Shown piece by piece: positions 1 through 12,225 of a stretch of 64,000 nt of DNA. A program made the position numbers and the translations under genes. How positions within the stretch are numbered: position 1 is the first letter of the stretch; every line of letters begins with the position of its first letter. This stretch comes from Peromyscus leucopus (lineage: Eukaryota > Chordata > Mammalia > Rodentia > Cricetidae): assembly GCF_004664715.2 (NCBI RefSeq), contig NC_051068.1, positions 53,888,953-53,952,952 of the forward strand. The letters are read 5' to 3'. Below the pieces are notes generated by a model that did not search any database, had not been told where the DNA came from, and saw only the letters and a list, made by a program, of their open reading frames with translations.

Positions 1-404
1 CAGTGTACAATTTGAAGAAGAAAGCTGTCTCAAAATGTGCCAAGAATATATCCCTGGCTTCTTTAAGTTTCCTATTAATAAAAATGATTGCAAGTCAGAA
101 AGATAAATAAGTATAGCTATCTGGGTGAAATTCTAGCCTTGCAGAATTTTGATTTACTATATGTGAATTGATTTCAGTATTTATTGAGATTATATCAAGT
201 TAAAAGGGGCCTCTGTTTTATTGAGATCTGTAGACAAATTAACCTTGAACAGTTTAATGCAAATCAAAAATTTCACATTGATCCAGTGAAAAAGTTACTG
301 CTTTTCTGGCTAATATGATAAATGTGATGATACTGACAAGCATGGAAAGGCAAAATAACAAGGAAAGTCACCATGATTGCTTTACTGTTTTTAAGGAAAT
401 GTGA

Positions 405-476
405 ACATTCTCTCTCTGTGTCTGTCTCTGTTTCTCTGTCTGTCTGTCTCTGTCGGTCTCTGTGTCTGTCTCTTTT
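405..476. repeat. Imperfect (TC/TG)n microsatellite
   Basis: A run of mixed TCTC, TGTC and TCTG units, pyrimidine-rich on the + strand. The Arg/Asp/Glu-rich reverse-strand frames here come from the repeat and are not genes. Confidence 0.85.
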
Positions 477-1083
477 CTGATGAATTCCCAACTAATACAT
501 AATACTTCAAGATAGCTTTCTCAAGGGGAAATGGGATTTTTCTGCTGAAAATCTCCAATTGTGATGTGAGAATATGCTTCAAAATGAAATGCAATCTGCC
601 TATCATTCACTGAGTGACTAATAAGACAAAACAGAGGCTAGGCATTGCTAACACACAACCCTGAAATCCCATGTGCCCCAGCTTCTGCAAATGTTTCAGT
701 GCTGACATACTGCACAAAGAGAAAAATTTCACACCTAACCTCATGTGATAAATCATAGATGAAAGTGAGACACACCAAACATCTTGTATGATGTTATTCT
801 TCAGGCGTCATAATGAGTTACAGTAAACATAATTGAGTTTTATATTTATAGTTGTGTAAGATCCCTAAACTATCTCATTATGTATATACAAATTATCTAA
901 AATCTACTAAAAACAATCTGTAAATGTTTGCTATCATGTTTTTTTAATAAATGATGGTTAACATATGTGTCATTTGTGGCTGTCAGTATAATTCCATCAC
1001 TCTGAATAGATTATTTATGCTATTAAAGTGCTGCCAAACAATTCAGTTTTTGATTAAAGACCACTAGTTATTTCACAATAAAA

Positions 1084-1190
1084 CAGTTTTAACCTCAGGA
1101 GGGTGAGGCAGAAAGATCAGGAGTATGCAAGCTTCCTATTCTAAAAAGAGAGTTCCAGGACAGTCTGGTATAAATAAAGACCTATATCAA
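1084..1190 (+). repeat. Old, diverged B1 SINE
   Basis: Blocks resembling B1 remain in order: GAGGGTGAGGCAGAAAGATC, then GAGTTCCAGGACAGTCTGG. The 5' end and tail are lost. Confidence 0.4.
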
Positions 1191-1938
1191 TTAAAATAAA
1201 TTAAGGTACAGAAAAATAAAATAAGTTAATAAATATGTAAGTTTCTATGACAGCAGTACTACTAAAATCTACAATGATTATTTAGCCTATAAAAAGTTCT
1301 TTAATCAAATGCCCAAATATATTAACAAAAAAGATGGTTTCAATGTAGTGGGAATTTAAGGATAATGAAAATGTTTATAAAAATACTGTCTATTGCAGAG
1401 ACTATTGTAGGTGCTGTTTCTGAAAACAAATATAACATATAGAATAAAGTAATGCATAAATAAATCAAAGAAAGGATAAACTTTTTACTGATTGGGAAGA
1501 TAAACTATGCACACCTAGTTTTTTATATCACTTATTAGATAAATTATATCACTTATCAGTTGATATGTTTGAGTAAATATTGTTATTTTTAGTATTGTAA
1601 ATGGTCTGCCATCTATTGATAAAAGTGAAAACTGCAGTTTCTCTTTGAATAAGGATAATTAATACTTCAATATTCATAGGTCAAGGCTTCCCAAGCTAAG
1701 CATTCTTTGCTGTTATAATTATCACAATAAAGTTATCATGCCAAAATATGAAAATTATTTTAAAATAATTTGCTTATATGTAGTCAGACATGTGTATGTA
1801 TTCACATATGTATAAACACATGTGTATGGTTAATAATGATTTAATGTGCAGGTATGCCTAAGAATGGGGATGCTTATGATAATATATAATAATAAGTATT
1901 TAAATTTAATCAGCCTGTCTATGATTAATTTTAATGAT

Positions 1939-2018
1939 ATTAATTTGAATAATAAATGTGATCATTCTGTAGATAAGTTAATTTAATACTTATTTTCTTT
2001 AAAAATATAATTAATGCC
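1939..2018 (+). repeat. Left copy of an 80-bp direct repeat
   Basis: This stretch and 2489-2568 align over 80 bp at a fixed offset of 550 bp with roughly 80-85% identity by eye (start ATTAATTT, shared end CTTTAAAAATATAA). An L1 ORF2 fragment lies between them. A second, shorter copy of the first ~21 bases sits at 2463-2484. Confidence 0.75.
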
Positions 2019-2094
2019 TTACAGAAGCTCTCAATTTCAGAAGGTCTCATTTATTAATTATTGCACTCAGTGTCTGTGCTACTGTTGTTATATT

Positions 2095-2455
2095 TAGGAA
2101 GTGGGATCTTATGCCAATGCATTCAAAGCTACTTCCTACTTTGTCTTCTATCAGGTTCAGTGTAACTGGATTTATGTTGAGGTCTTTGATCCACTTGGAC
2201 TTGAGTTTTATGCATGGCTATAGATATGGATCTATTTGCAATCCTCTACATGTTGATATCCAGTTATGCCAGCACCATTTGTTGAAGATGTTTTCTGTTT
2301 TCCATTGTACAGTCTTAATCATAGGTGTGTGGATTAATGTCATGATCTTCATTTTGATTCCATTGATCCAACTGTTGGTTTTTATGCTAATACCAAGCTG
2401 TTTTTATTAATGTAACTCTATAGTAGAGCTTGGGGTCAGGGATGGTGACCTCAAG
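2095..2455 (-). mobile_element. L1 LINE ORF2 fragment (broken)
   Basis: The + strand reads like the complement of the C-terminal part of rodent L1 ORF2, with the familiar stretches TTGATCCACTTGGACTTGAG, CAGCACCATTTGTTGAAGATG (approx.) and CCATTGATCCAAC. It is short, has internal deletions and is not coding. The 99-residue frame on the opposite strand is a shadow of it. Confidence 0.8.
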
Positions 2456-2488
2456 TCACTATCAATATTAATTTGAATAATGCTCAAT

Positions 2489-2568
2489 ATTAATTTAAAT
2501 AATAAATATAATTATTCCACATATAAGTTAATGTAATACTTATCTTCTTTAAAAATATAAGCAATGAA
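2489..2568 (+). repeat. Right copy of the 80-bp direct repeat
   Basis: Partner of 1939-2018. It is much longer than an L1 target-site duplication (usually under 20 bp), so an old tandem or segmental duplication is a better explanation than the L1 insertion itself. Confidence 0.75.
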
Positions 2569-4639
2569 TACCTGTATAGTGAGGAAATAGTCATGGTTTC
2601 ATTTTTATCCATTATTTTGAACACATCTATAATATTTTTCAATAAAGTAACATTTTTAACACACTATTATGATTTTTGTATGTTTCTTTTTTAAGATTTT
2701 AGCTTAATAACTTGAAGTGGACTAGAAAACTCTCCAATTAGGTTGGCTCTTTAGAATTGACTTAAAGTAATTTTCTGTATCTATGAATTATGTTCAAATT
2801 TGCCATGTACTATTTGGTAAGAACCATGTGTATGCCTTCTAGCCAAATTGTTGGAGAGGTATCAAACATTTTAGAAGTGTAGAAGGTTTATAAACATAGT
2901 CTTTTATTAATTATCTTTTAATTTCATATATTTGATCATATTTATCTACCACTACTTCTACTAATTTGTTCTTTCAAGTACTACACCCAAACTTTTCTAC
3001 CCTCTGAACTCCATGCCTTTACTTTTCAACTGTTAATATAGTTTCAGTTAGTGGTGGTGCTCATGAACCCCTTCCTTCTCCATGTTCAAATGTGGCCTGT
3101 CTCAATGCTATGCAAGTCTGGTGCTTGCAAGGATAGCTGCTGTGAGTTCATGAGTACCGAGGTCTTATCATATCCAGAAGACTGTTTTGCTCTGGTCTTC
3201 CAAGTCCTTTGGCCCTTACAATCTTTCTTCCTCCTCTTCTGTGGTGGTTTCTGAACCTTAGGGAGGTGGTGTGAGATAGATGTCCCATTTGTGGCTGAAT
3301 GACTATTAACACTTTTTCTGTGCATTTTAACAAGTTATGAGTTTCCACACTAACTACCTCCTATGCACTAAGAAATTTCTCTGATAAAAGCTGAGAGATG
3401 GAATATCTATCAGTACAGAGATACAAATCTACAAAGCAGTTTGGTAATGAAAATACATTCATTTAGCATTATCATAGTAATAAGTCAGGCCTGGGACCTG
3501 TGAGCTTCCCAACTCTGGGTTCTGGGATCTTTTAGGGATAGAAAGCATGAATTTCCTTCTCTTGAACTGCTTTAAATACAATCAGAAAGCAGGTGGTTGC
3601 TCTTATTACATTCATGCTGCTATTGGTTAGTAGTGTGGTTCCCTGTAAGTAAGCACAAGTTTGTCTAACCATACACCCTTTAAAAGACAACTACAATAGT
3701 TACAATTGCATCCTACTACAGATAAAAGTCAACACAATAATATACAGACTTTATGTGAACAAAAAGTACATTTTCTGGGATAAATGCTTAAGTTTGACTG
3801 ATTAGTAATATGCTAGGTTTTTATTTTACTTTCTACTTTGTTTTATTAAGGAACAGGGAATAGTGTTAATATATTGTATTCTCACTAGCAATGTGTGAGT
3901 TATTAGGTTGACTTACAGCCTTTATAGCATCTGGCATTGCTAATAGTATCCTAGTGACATCATATTCTGCATTTAATTAATGGTAAATAACACCAGATAT
4001 TCCCATACAATTAGTTACCATCTGTATATCTTCCTAAGCCTTCAGGTTTTAGTCAATTTTCTAATTGAATTACTTTTAATACATAGATTATTGATGTATT
4101 TGTTTTAGCTGTGGAATTTTGAAAGCTCACACATTCTAGATGAGCACATATGTATGTGTTTTATATATAGAGAGAATAAAAACTAAAGTGTAATAAATGC
4201 TAACTTTAGTTAATACAAAACCTAAAGTGGAGGGAGGAAATAAGTTAAATACATCAGGTAATTCATAAAATAGAAAAATTTGAAAGGAAAATATAATGAC
4301 TATGATTCCAAACACTTGTCTGTAAACACAATTAATATTTCAAAAATGCTATGAGGTATTGTTGTTAGACTGACTTTATGATGGAAAAAAAACTGGGATG
4401 TGGATTGCTTAGGAGCATGACTCCCCAAGTTGAATGGCACTTGTTGAATGGGGACCCCAGCTTGTGGTTGACATGAAGTCCAGTGGCCTTTGGTATAGAA
4501 GAAGTGGAATTACATACTGGGTTATCTCTTGTTTCGATAAAATAAAAATAACAATTTTTTGGGGGGAGAAAGAGAATGTCCATTTAGTAAGGAAATGAAG
4601 AAATATTCTAAAAGTATAAAATAAAATCACTTGTCTCTC

Positions 4640-4663
4640 ATATGAGTGTTTTTGGGGGGGTGG

Positions 4664-4716
<53 letters not shown>

Positions 4717-4778
4717 TATGTAATTGTCTCTGATATGAGTGTTTGATGTTGGTGGTGCTGTGTGTGTGTGTGTATGTG
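4640..4778. repeat. Duplicated (GT)n microsatellite block
   Basis: Two GT runs (4666-4719 and about 4759-4778) are each preceded by a similar unit (TCTCATATGAGTGTTTTTGG; TCTGATATGAGTGTTTGATG), so the block of unique sequence plus repeat was tandemly duplicated. Confidence 0.8.
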
Positions 4779-4782
4779 TTCT

Positions 4783-4868
4783 CGCATTGTATTGGTGTGC
4801 TAAGCAGGAACCCTAGCTTCATGTGTTCCCAGTTCAGCACTCTAAGCTTGAGCTACGCCCCCAGGCTC
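4783..4868 (-). repeat. ID/B4-like SINE fragment
   Basis: The + strand ends TTGAGCTACGCCCCCAGGC, the complement of the tRNA-like start of ID-related SINEs. Much of the rest is worn. Confidence 0.4.
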
Positions 4869-5883
4869 TGCTGAGTTTTTTAATAGATGAATATTAAAAT
4901 ACCATCTTATGTAGCAAGGAAAGAATGAGGATAATATGCATTGCTAAGTTAAAAAGTCATACAAGGTAATTTCCTCTTTGCTCAACTAGGTTTTTTCTTA
5001 GTATATCCATTTATTACTTTTAGACTTGTCTTTATTACCTTAGTTTTGTAACATTAAGATTGGCTTTGAAAATAAATGTTTATTAATGTGTTAAACATTA
5101 GTTAGTCCCAGCAATGGTTTTGAGAGCCTTATATGAGAGTGTCTTTTAAAATTTGGGATACACAGGTTACTAACTAAATTAACATCATAACTGTTTCCAA
5201 TACAAATAAAATTTATAATTCATATTTAAAATTTATTGTGAAATTAGAAAATTATATTTATAAATCTCAAAATATTAGCTTTTTCAACACTCTTCAAAAA
5301 TAGATAATTTCCAAAGTATTTCTTTTCTCTTAGTGAGTTCAACCTGCCATCAAAGTACACAAGCTCTCTTGGAGTGGTAGGTTAGACAAAGTGGGTCATA
5401 TCTATAGATACATTTTTTCTTAAACTAGTAGAAGTTTTCAATTTTTTCTTTTATTATACAAATTTTCTTGCAAAAGTCCAAACTAAGGTATTTAATATCA
5501 ATATTTTTACATTTTTCTCTGTTGAAAAATGCCTTAATAACATTGTAACCAACAATATTGCCATGATTTAATTTCTATCTATCTGTATAAGATTTCATAT
5601 TTTAAAGTTCTATTACTCATTATTTCATTAAAATATTCATATTTCATATTTTAAGTAAAAAAAAAGGTATTGAAGTAGCAAAAGCAAGTCTTCCTAAGTC
5701 ATATATCTAGGTAAAAACAGGTTGTGTCTAAAACCTGCCTCTCAAATAATTTTGTGTGATACACGGCATTTCTGCTTGTGTGGTCATATGTGTTATGTTC
5801 TTTTCCTCCTGTACAAATGGTGGAACAGAATTGGTATGATAATAAATTTGTCCACTTCATTGGATTAAGAAATGCCTATGGCA

Positions 5884-6027
5884 GGCCAGGCTGTGGTGGC
5901 ACACACCTTTAATCTCAGCACTTGGGAGGCAGAGACAGGCAGATCTCTGAGTTCGAGGCCAGCTTGAATACAGACTGAGTTCCAGGAAAGGTGCAAAGCT
6001 ACACAGAGAAACCCTGTCTCTAAAAAT
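5884..6027 (+). mobile_element. B1 SINE
   Basis: Full-length B1 with GGTGGCACACACCTTTAATC, GGCAGAGACAGGCAGATCTC and the cricetid-type end AGGTGCAAAGCTACACAGAG. It and its purine tail are flanked by a perfect 17-bp duplication AAGAAATGCCTATGGCA at 5867-5883 and 6139-6155. Confidence 0.95.
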
Positions 6028-6138
6028 CAAAAAAAGAAAGGAAGGAAGGAAGGAAGGGAGGGAGGGAGGGAGGGAGGGAGGAAGGGAGGGAGGGAGGGAG
6101 GGAGGGAGGAAGGGAGGGAGGAAGGAAGAGAGGAAAAA
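6028..6138. repeat. (GGAA)n/(GGGA)n purine tract grown from the B1 tail
   Basis: About 110 bp of almost pure purine between the B1 body and its downstream target duplication, so it arose inside the inserted element. It is a polypurine mirror-type tract able in principle to form triplex DNA. Confidence 0.92.
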
Positions 6139-6290
6139 AAGAAATGCCTATGGCATTCCTGCTACATACCTTTGAGGTGTCTCTGTGTGGACATTCCATG
6201 TATGACTAACAGGGGAGAAGTTGCACCCTAAATGTGGGCTTTATCTTTCCACACTCTGAGTCCTAGATTGAGTAAGGAAAGAAAAGAGAA

Positions 6291-6691
6291 AGGTAGCTAT
6301 AGCCGTAAGTAAGTTTTTTCCAGTCCCGTCCAGCCCCTTGGTCCATCAGCTGCTTATAAAATAATCACTCAGAGGCTTATTATTATTTACAAACTGTATG
6401 ACCTAAGGCAGGCCTCTTGCTAGCTAGCTGTTATATCATACCATTTATCTTAAATTAACCCATTTCTATTAATCTGCTTTGCCACGTGTTCTGTGGCTTT
6501 ACCAGTCTGCTGGCATGTTTCTCCTTGGGTGGCAGGCTGGTATCTCTCCAGACTCCACCTCTCTCTTTCTTTTCTTTTCCCTTGGATTTCCTACATGTCT
6601 TTAAACTGCCTTGCCATAGGCCAAAGCAACTTATTTATTAACTAATGGGCACAACATATATTCACAGTGTATAGAAAGACATGCCCCAGCA
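6291..6691 (-). mobile_element. Rodent LTR, same broad family as 27054-27422
   Basis: Shared blocks with the LTR at 27054-27422 in the same order: ACAAACTGTATG, GGCAGGC-TCTTGCTA, GCCACGTG and GGCTT-ACC, and an end of type CCCCAGCA. No second LTR or internal retroviral region adjoins it, so it is probably solo. Its edges are approximate and no target duplication was found. Confidence 0.6.
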
Positions 6692-6954
6692 GATAGCCAG
6701 GTGCTACATGTGAATGAACTGCTACATAGCCTTATCATCAGGCCTTTCCCTCCATGACAGACTGCAGTACTGGCAACAAATGAGCACATGCCTCTCCCTG
6801 GACAGCAGACTGAAACACTGTTAAACATGTGTGCAAATAGGCCTTCTCCCCATTAAGTGCTTTCTGGCAGGTGCATGCCACAGATGGAAGAAAAGTAATT
6901 TAGCAAGGCTACAAGTTGTAGAAAAGGATGAATAAAACTTACATGACTCAGTTG

Positions 6955-7480
6955 GGACCTCCCACTCCCTTCCAAGTCCCAGGTAGAGCTCTGGGAGTCC
7001 AATGGGTGAAAGAGAGGAGGCATTGTATGAGCAAGAGATATTGAGACCATGATTGGAAAAAGCACAGGGACAAATAGCCAAGCTAATTGAAACGCATGAA
7101 CTGTGAACCAATGGCTGAGGAGCCCCCATGGAACTGGACCAGGCCCTCTGGATAAGTGAGACACTTGATTAGCTTGAACTGTTTGGGAGGCCCCTAGGCA
7201 GTGGAGCCAGGACCTGTCCTTGGTGCATAGGCTGGCTTTTTGGAGCCTGGGGACTGTGATGACACACTTTGCTCAGCCTTGGTGTAGGGAGGAGGGGACT
7301 GGACCTGCCTAGGCTGAGTCTACCAGGCTGGACTGACTCCCCAGAGGAGACCTTGCCTTGGAAGAGATGGGAATAGGGGGTGGATTGGGGAGAAGGCTGT
7401 GGGGTGGAAGGAGGGAGGACGGGGGAATCCATGGCTGATATGTGAAATTAAGCTAATTATAAAATAAAAATATTTTTAAA
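6955..7480 (+). mobile_element. L1 LINE 3' UTR, 5'-truncated
   Basis: Matches the reverse complement of the L1 tail at 15921-16702 (CACAGGGACAAATA, GAACCAA-GGCTGAGG) and the + strand tail at 43255-43575. It has the G-rich purine stretch of rodent L1 3' UTRs (about 7370-7430) and ends in an A-rich tail with AATAAAAATA. It has no ORF2 coding; minus-strand frames here are not genes. Confidence 0.85.
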
Positions 7481-7589
7481 AATTACATGATTATATACAT
7501 CTTAACATACTTTTTAATGTAGTATTAAAAGATAAGATTATTTTATTCAAGTCTTTGCTTATTCATTAATCAATTAATTAATTAATTGT

Positions 7590-7945
7590 ACCACTGTCTT
7601 ACTTTAGTGTCTCTTGCTCTGGTACTACTTGGACCAAAAACAACTCAGGGAAGAAAGGCTTTGTTTTATCTTACACTTCCAGGCAATAGTCCCAGCAGGA
7701 AGTGAATGCAGGAACCTGGAGGCAAAGACTGAAGCAAAGAACATGGAGGAGCACTTCTTACTGACTTACTCCTCCTGATTTTCTCATCTTGCCTTTTTCA
7801 TGTAACTCGGCACCAACAGCCAAGTAATGGTGCTGCCTCAGAGGGCCAGGCTACAACATTATTAGTCAAGAAAATTCCTTACAGACTTGCCTACAGGCCA
7901 GTTTTATCGGGGTTGTGTTATGTTTACAAAATCTAACTAGCACAG
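7590..7945 (+). repeat. Diverged rodent interspersed repeat, 3' module
   Basis: Same order of words as the better-preserved copy at 11098-11530: CTTACACTTCCA, GCAGGAAGTGAA, CAGGAACCTGGAGGCA, and an end AATCTAACTAGCAC like AAAACTAGCCA. I recognise it as a very common rodent repeat but do not trust my memory of its database name. Confidence 0.55.
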
Positions 7946-8364
7946 AGCCAGAACCTCTCTGTACAGCTCAGGCTGTTCTTGATCTCACAGACTTCATTCC
8001 TTGAAGCCACAACCCTACTCTGCTTAGAGCAGTTTGTAGCCTGGCCTGATGGTGCAGCGTTGTAATTCCATCCAAGAAACTGAACATATTACTCAGCAGA
8101 GCACAGAAACAAGTGGGAGAGCAGCTTTAAAAGTCTACTGAGCTAGGCTAGAACATCATCAGATAAGTAATTTGAGACCCACTAATGAATCATGTAAGTC
8201 AATTAAACATGAAGCTATAAAAACAAAATAAAATGAAAATGATACTAGGCTATATGTCAGTAACTTTCTCTTTTTCATTAATAGTTTCTGTTATAGGTTT
8301 GGAAAAGCAAAATCTTATGTGTTGTCCAAAGACATCTGCATGGGGAGATAGAGATATAGAGAGA

Positions 8365-8365
<1 letters not shown>

Positions 8366-8414
<49 letters not shown>
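8366..8414. repeat. (GT)n microsatellite
   Basis: About 24 uninterrupted GT units after GAGAGAA. The 65-residue frame with a (VC)n tail is its translation. Confidence 0.97.
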
Positions 8415-8415
<1 letters not shown>

Positions 8416-11097
8416 GTGAGTTTCAGGTAGAGTTCCTGAAACTAATAGCTTTTGAAACTTAGAAACTGGAGTTTGAAAGTGTCCACAACATTAAGAACAA
8501 GTATATCTGATCTAATTTAATCAAACTGAGATAAACTGTTGCCATCAAAGTAGCTTTAAAATGAGTGATTTCTCAGCATAGTACAGGAGAGAAAGACCTA
8601 ATAAACAAATCTCACAAAAGATTATACGTATATGCATACTGATCTTAATTTTATATTTTACCTTCAACATTTGTTACAGCCTATCCTTTCATGGAGACCG
8701 TAATAATGTGATCAGAGAGCTCTGTAATATTGACAAGAGGCATTGTGAATCTCATGAATATAAAAAGACTGCTTTGGGACAATGTTAAAGAGAAATTGAT
8801 GGCTTTAATAATGTCAGAGACAAAAGGCATTGGACTGGCTCAGTAGCATTTAAAATATTTATTAAACCCAGTCTGTAATTTTTCATAGGAAAGTTGCTTT
8901 AATGACAAAGAAAGTCATAATACAAACAGAACAATCCAGATGCTGCTGTGAATCAGCACTAGTTCAGACACATTTATATTCCTACCCTCAAGCTTTCTCA
9001 GAATCCTTTCTAACAGTTGCAGCTGTTTGAATAATTTGTGGGCGAGCTGTGATAGAATTTGTCAAAAGAGTGCAAGATAATGGCACCAAACAAATGAAAA
9101 GTAATCAGTGACCTAACTATGGACCTTTGGTGAGAATGAAGTCATCACTTTGGTCTGGATCTCTGCCTCTAGTTAAATTCCTGCTCCAGAGCCTCCAAGC
9201 TCTGCTGCTCGCATACTGTGCAGGCAAAGTGCTGTAGCTTCTAAGAAAAATCACATTCTGAAAGTATGGAGATAGAAACAGAAGTATCTTTAATGCTGTG
9301 GAGAAAATTTCTTCTCATTAGATGTTTTTTTACTCTTAGGATAGAAAAGTTATTTGGATGAAATTGTTCTATTAGATCTTTCCTAACTTAGAGGAAAACA
9401 CCTGTCTGTCCATATACAATGAGCATTGTGAGTCTTTGAGAATAGATCCATGTGCTTGACAATTTTATGCCAACTTTTGCTGAATAGAGCATAATTTTAA
9501 GTTGATAAATATTTAGGAAATGTTCGTTTTAAAAATCAAAATTTCCAGAAAGACATAAGTAAATATAATTATAAATATACTTCACTTTATTTACATTTTA
9601 AGTTGTACTTTTGAATATCAGAGTCCTATCTATACATTACAGATGCATGACACATGAAAATGTCTCACATCTTCTTGAACAAGCTATTTACCCACTAACA
9701 GTCTCTTATTTGCATTTACTATATGAGAACTTTTAGACAACTTTTGATTATTTTCCTCCAATTTACTTATATATTTATTCTTACTGAACAATAGAATATT
9801 ATCCAATTTCCTTGAAAATTTGTACTACAAGACATTGAAAACTTCTATAGATACATTCATTTATAACACAATACTCTATAATAAAAATTTTAATATATCT
9901 TTATGTTGTCAGTACATCATATATAGTTTAACTAAAAGTCTAGTTTAGATTTTAATATGAAATGGTTGAGTCTCAGTAGAACCATATAAGGAGGCATTTA
10001 TGATCAGGACCAGATGATAAACATTTGGGTGAGAAACACTATATTTTTCCTTGTTTCATTTGGCAGTTGTGAACTCAGCACATTTCAACATATTAATGAA
10101 GAAAAAGGAAGGAAATAAAACGTGGGTAGTAATGTAAACTTTGTTCATTTTTTAACCTAAATATTATAAACAAACGAATCCCATGCTTTCTTAAAATTTT
10201 TGCATGAGTAAAATTTATACATTCCATAACATTTGTGCCCCCTTTTATTTTAGGAAAATTCAATTCTGGTAATAATTGTGGATTATTTTAACAGCATAAA
10301 CACAGTTGTTAAATAAGCTTGGATATGAACACAGTTTTTTTTTATTATTCTGCATTGCTTTTATTTGATTGTTTTATCATGTATGTGTGTATGTGTATTA
10401 CATATATGTGTGGGTACATATATATGGGCAGGTGTGCATAAACATAATTGTGTGTGTGTGTGTGTGTAGACCTTAAATTGATAGCCAATGTCTTCATCAA
10501 GAATTCTGCAGTTTATTGAAGCAGATTTCCTTGTTGAACGTTTAACTCTTCAGTTCTTGCAGTTCAACTTTCCAGCCAGCCCTGGGCAGTCTCATCTCTG
10601 CTTCCTAAGTGGTAGGATTGTATGTTGTCACTCACCTGCTCTATTTTTAGATTGTTTCTGTGGATATGATTCTGGTCCTCACACTTGTGTAGCAAAGACT
10701 TTACTGAGCCATTCGACCAGCCCATAATTGGGCAATATAGTGTGAATTAAGTCAAACAATTTAGACTATTCTTATTAGAAATAATTCATAATTTCTTTTT
10801 TTGTGAAATATCAAATATCATCAGGAAAACTTGAACCCACACATTGTAATGATCTCAGTGCCCAGGGGGCTGAGGCAGGAGGATTATGAGGCCAAACAAA
10901 GCCATACAAAGAAGGATGCAGTCTTAACACCTGACCCATCTCCCTCCTCCTAAATAATAGAAAAGAAAGGAAAGTTAAAAAAATGGATAGCAGAGAGAAT
11001 ATTCAGAAACCTACCTTTATGTACAGCATTGGAAGTCTGATTGAAGACTTCATGTCAATGCGGGCAAGTAGGTTGCTCAATCTAATCTGAAGAAGCT

Positions 11098-11399
11098 TGT
11101 CTTAGTTAGGGTTTCTATTGTTAGGATGAAACATTGACACCAAAAGCAAGCTGGGGAGGAAAGGGCTTACTTGGCTTACACTTCTACATTGTAGTCCATC
11201 AATAAAGGAAGTCAGAACTGGAGCTCAAACAGGGCAGGAAGCTGGAGGCAGGAGCTGATGTCCATTGGGCCTTGCTCAGCCTGCTTTCTTAGAGAATCCA
11301 GAACCATCAGCCCAGGAATGGCATCACTTACAGTGGGTTGGGCCCTCCTCCATTAATCACTAAATAAGAAAATATCCTGTAGCTAGATCTTAGGGAAGC

Positions 11400-11431
<32 letters not shown>

Positions 11432-11530
11432 TTGTTGTTGTTGTTTGTTTGTTTTGTGTTTTCAATTGAGGTTTCTTGCTTTCAGATGAATCTAGCTCAT
11501 GTTAAGTTTATATAAAACTAGCCATGGCAA
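11098..11530 (+). repeat. Rodent interspersed repeat, 3' module, with a T/GTT tract
   Basis: Starts GTCTTAGTTAGGGTTTCTAT and ends ATAAAACTAGCCATGGC. Between 11401 and 11456 a run of about 30 T followed by GTT/GTTT units has expanded within it. This is the best-preserved of at least five related copies here (7590, 15355, 18320, 29610). Confidence 0.65.
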
Positions 11531-11670
11531 ACCTTTTACATAGATAAATGTATGTATTTTCACTTTTACTCACTAACAGTGAAAAATGAAAGGCAAGTTC
11601 ATAATGACTTCCTTACTAAAAATGACTGTCCCAAAAGGACTTGAAATATTCTTTAAAGGATATCAACTTT

Positions 11671-11797
11671 TTTTTTTTTTTTGGTTTTTTGAGACAGGGT
11701 TTCTCTGCGTAGCTTTGCGCCTTTCCTGGAGCTCACTTGGTAGCCCAGGCTGGCCTCGAACTCACAGCGATCCGCCTGGCTCTGCCTCCCGAGTATA
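11671..11797 (-). mobile_element. B1 SINE, 5'-truncated
   Basis: In + orientation: T-run, GAGACAGGGTTTCTCTGCG, CTTTGCGCCTTTCCTGGAGC and stops after CTGCCTCCCGAGT, so the B1 start is missing. It is flanked by near-identical AAGGATATCAACTTTT (from 11656) and AAGGATTATCAACTTTT (from 11805). Confidence 0.93.
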
Positions 11798-11933
11798 TAA
11801 ATATAAGGATTATCAACTTTTGAATTGAGGCTGCCAACAATCCTTTAAAACATTTATACTTTAAAACCTATATCTCAAGAATGTACTGCTTTTGAATGTT
11901 TAGCTTGTTATTCAGGTTCAATATTTGCTATAC

Positions 11934-12225
11934 TATTCATATCAATCTGCATTACTCTATTTAATGGGTAATAGGACTTTATTAAGGTACAAATTGAGAA
12001 AATACACTCACCAATATAGAACCAAGTAAACAGTTGAAGTCATCCTCTGTTTTGACTGGGAGCAAATCCACTTGGTGGTTCAGTCAGAGCAGGAAGCAGG
12101 AAACAGGGAGAAGGAGCTCATGACCCTTCTCCCTTTCCTTTTAAGAGGCTACATACAATGGCAAGAAGCACCACCTCCTTTGGGCCCTATAGCCGAAAGT
12201 CATGGGTGGAGCAAATACCACTACA
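11934..12225 (-). repeat. 3' LTR of the provirus (minus orientation)
   Basis: Aligns with 13655-13949 along its length, for example TTTAATGGGTAATAGG, ATATAGAACCAAGTAAACAG and ACATACAATGGCAAGAAGCA. Read on the minus strand it contains AATAAA (in CTTAATAAAGTCC), a possible polyadenylation signal. Confidence 0.88.

Noticed and set aside
4409..4840. 143-residue minus-strand reading frame
   Set aside because: It is carried by the GT microsatellite (His-Thr repeats) and has no recognisable domain.
10480..10725. Possible SINE ending ACTGAGCCATTCGACCAGCCC
   Set aside because: The end resembles a tRNA-derived SINE head in complement, but the body could not be aligned to a family.
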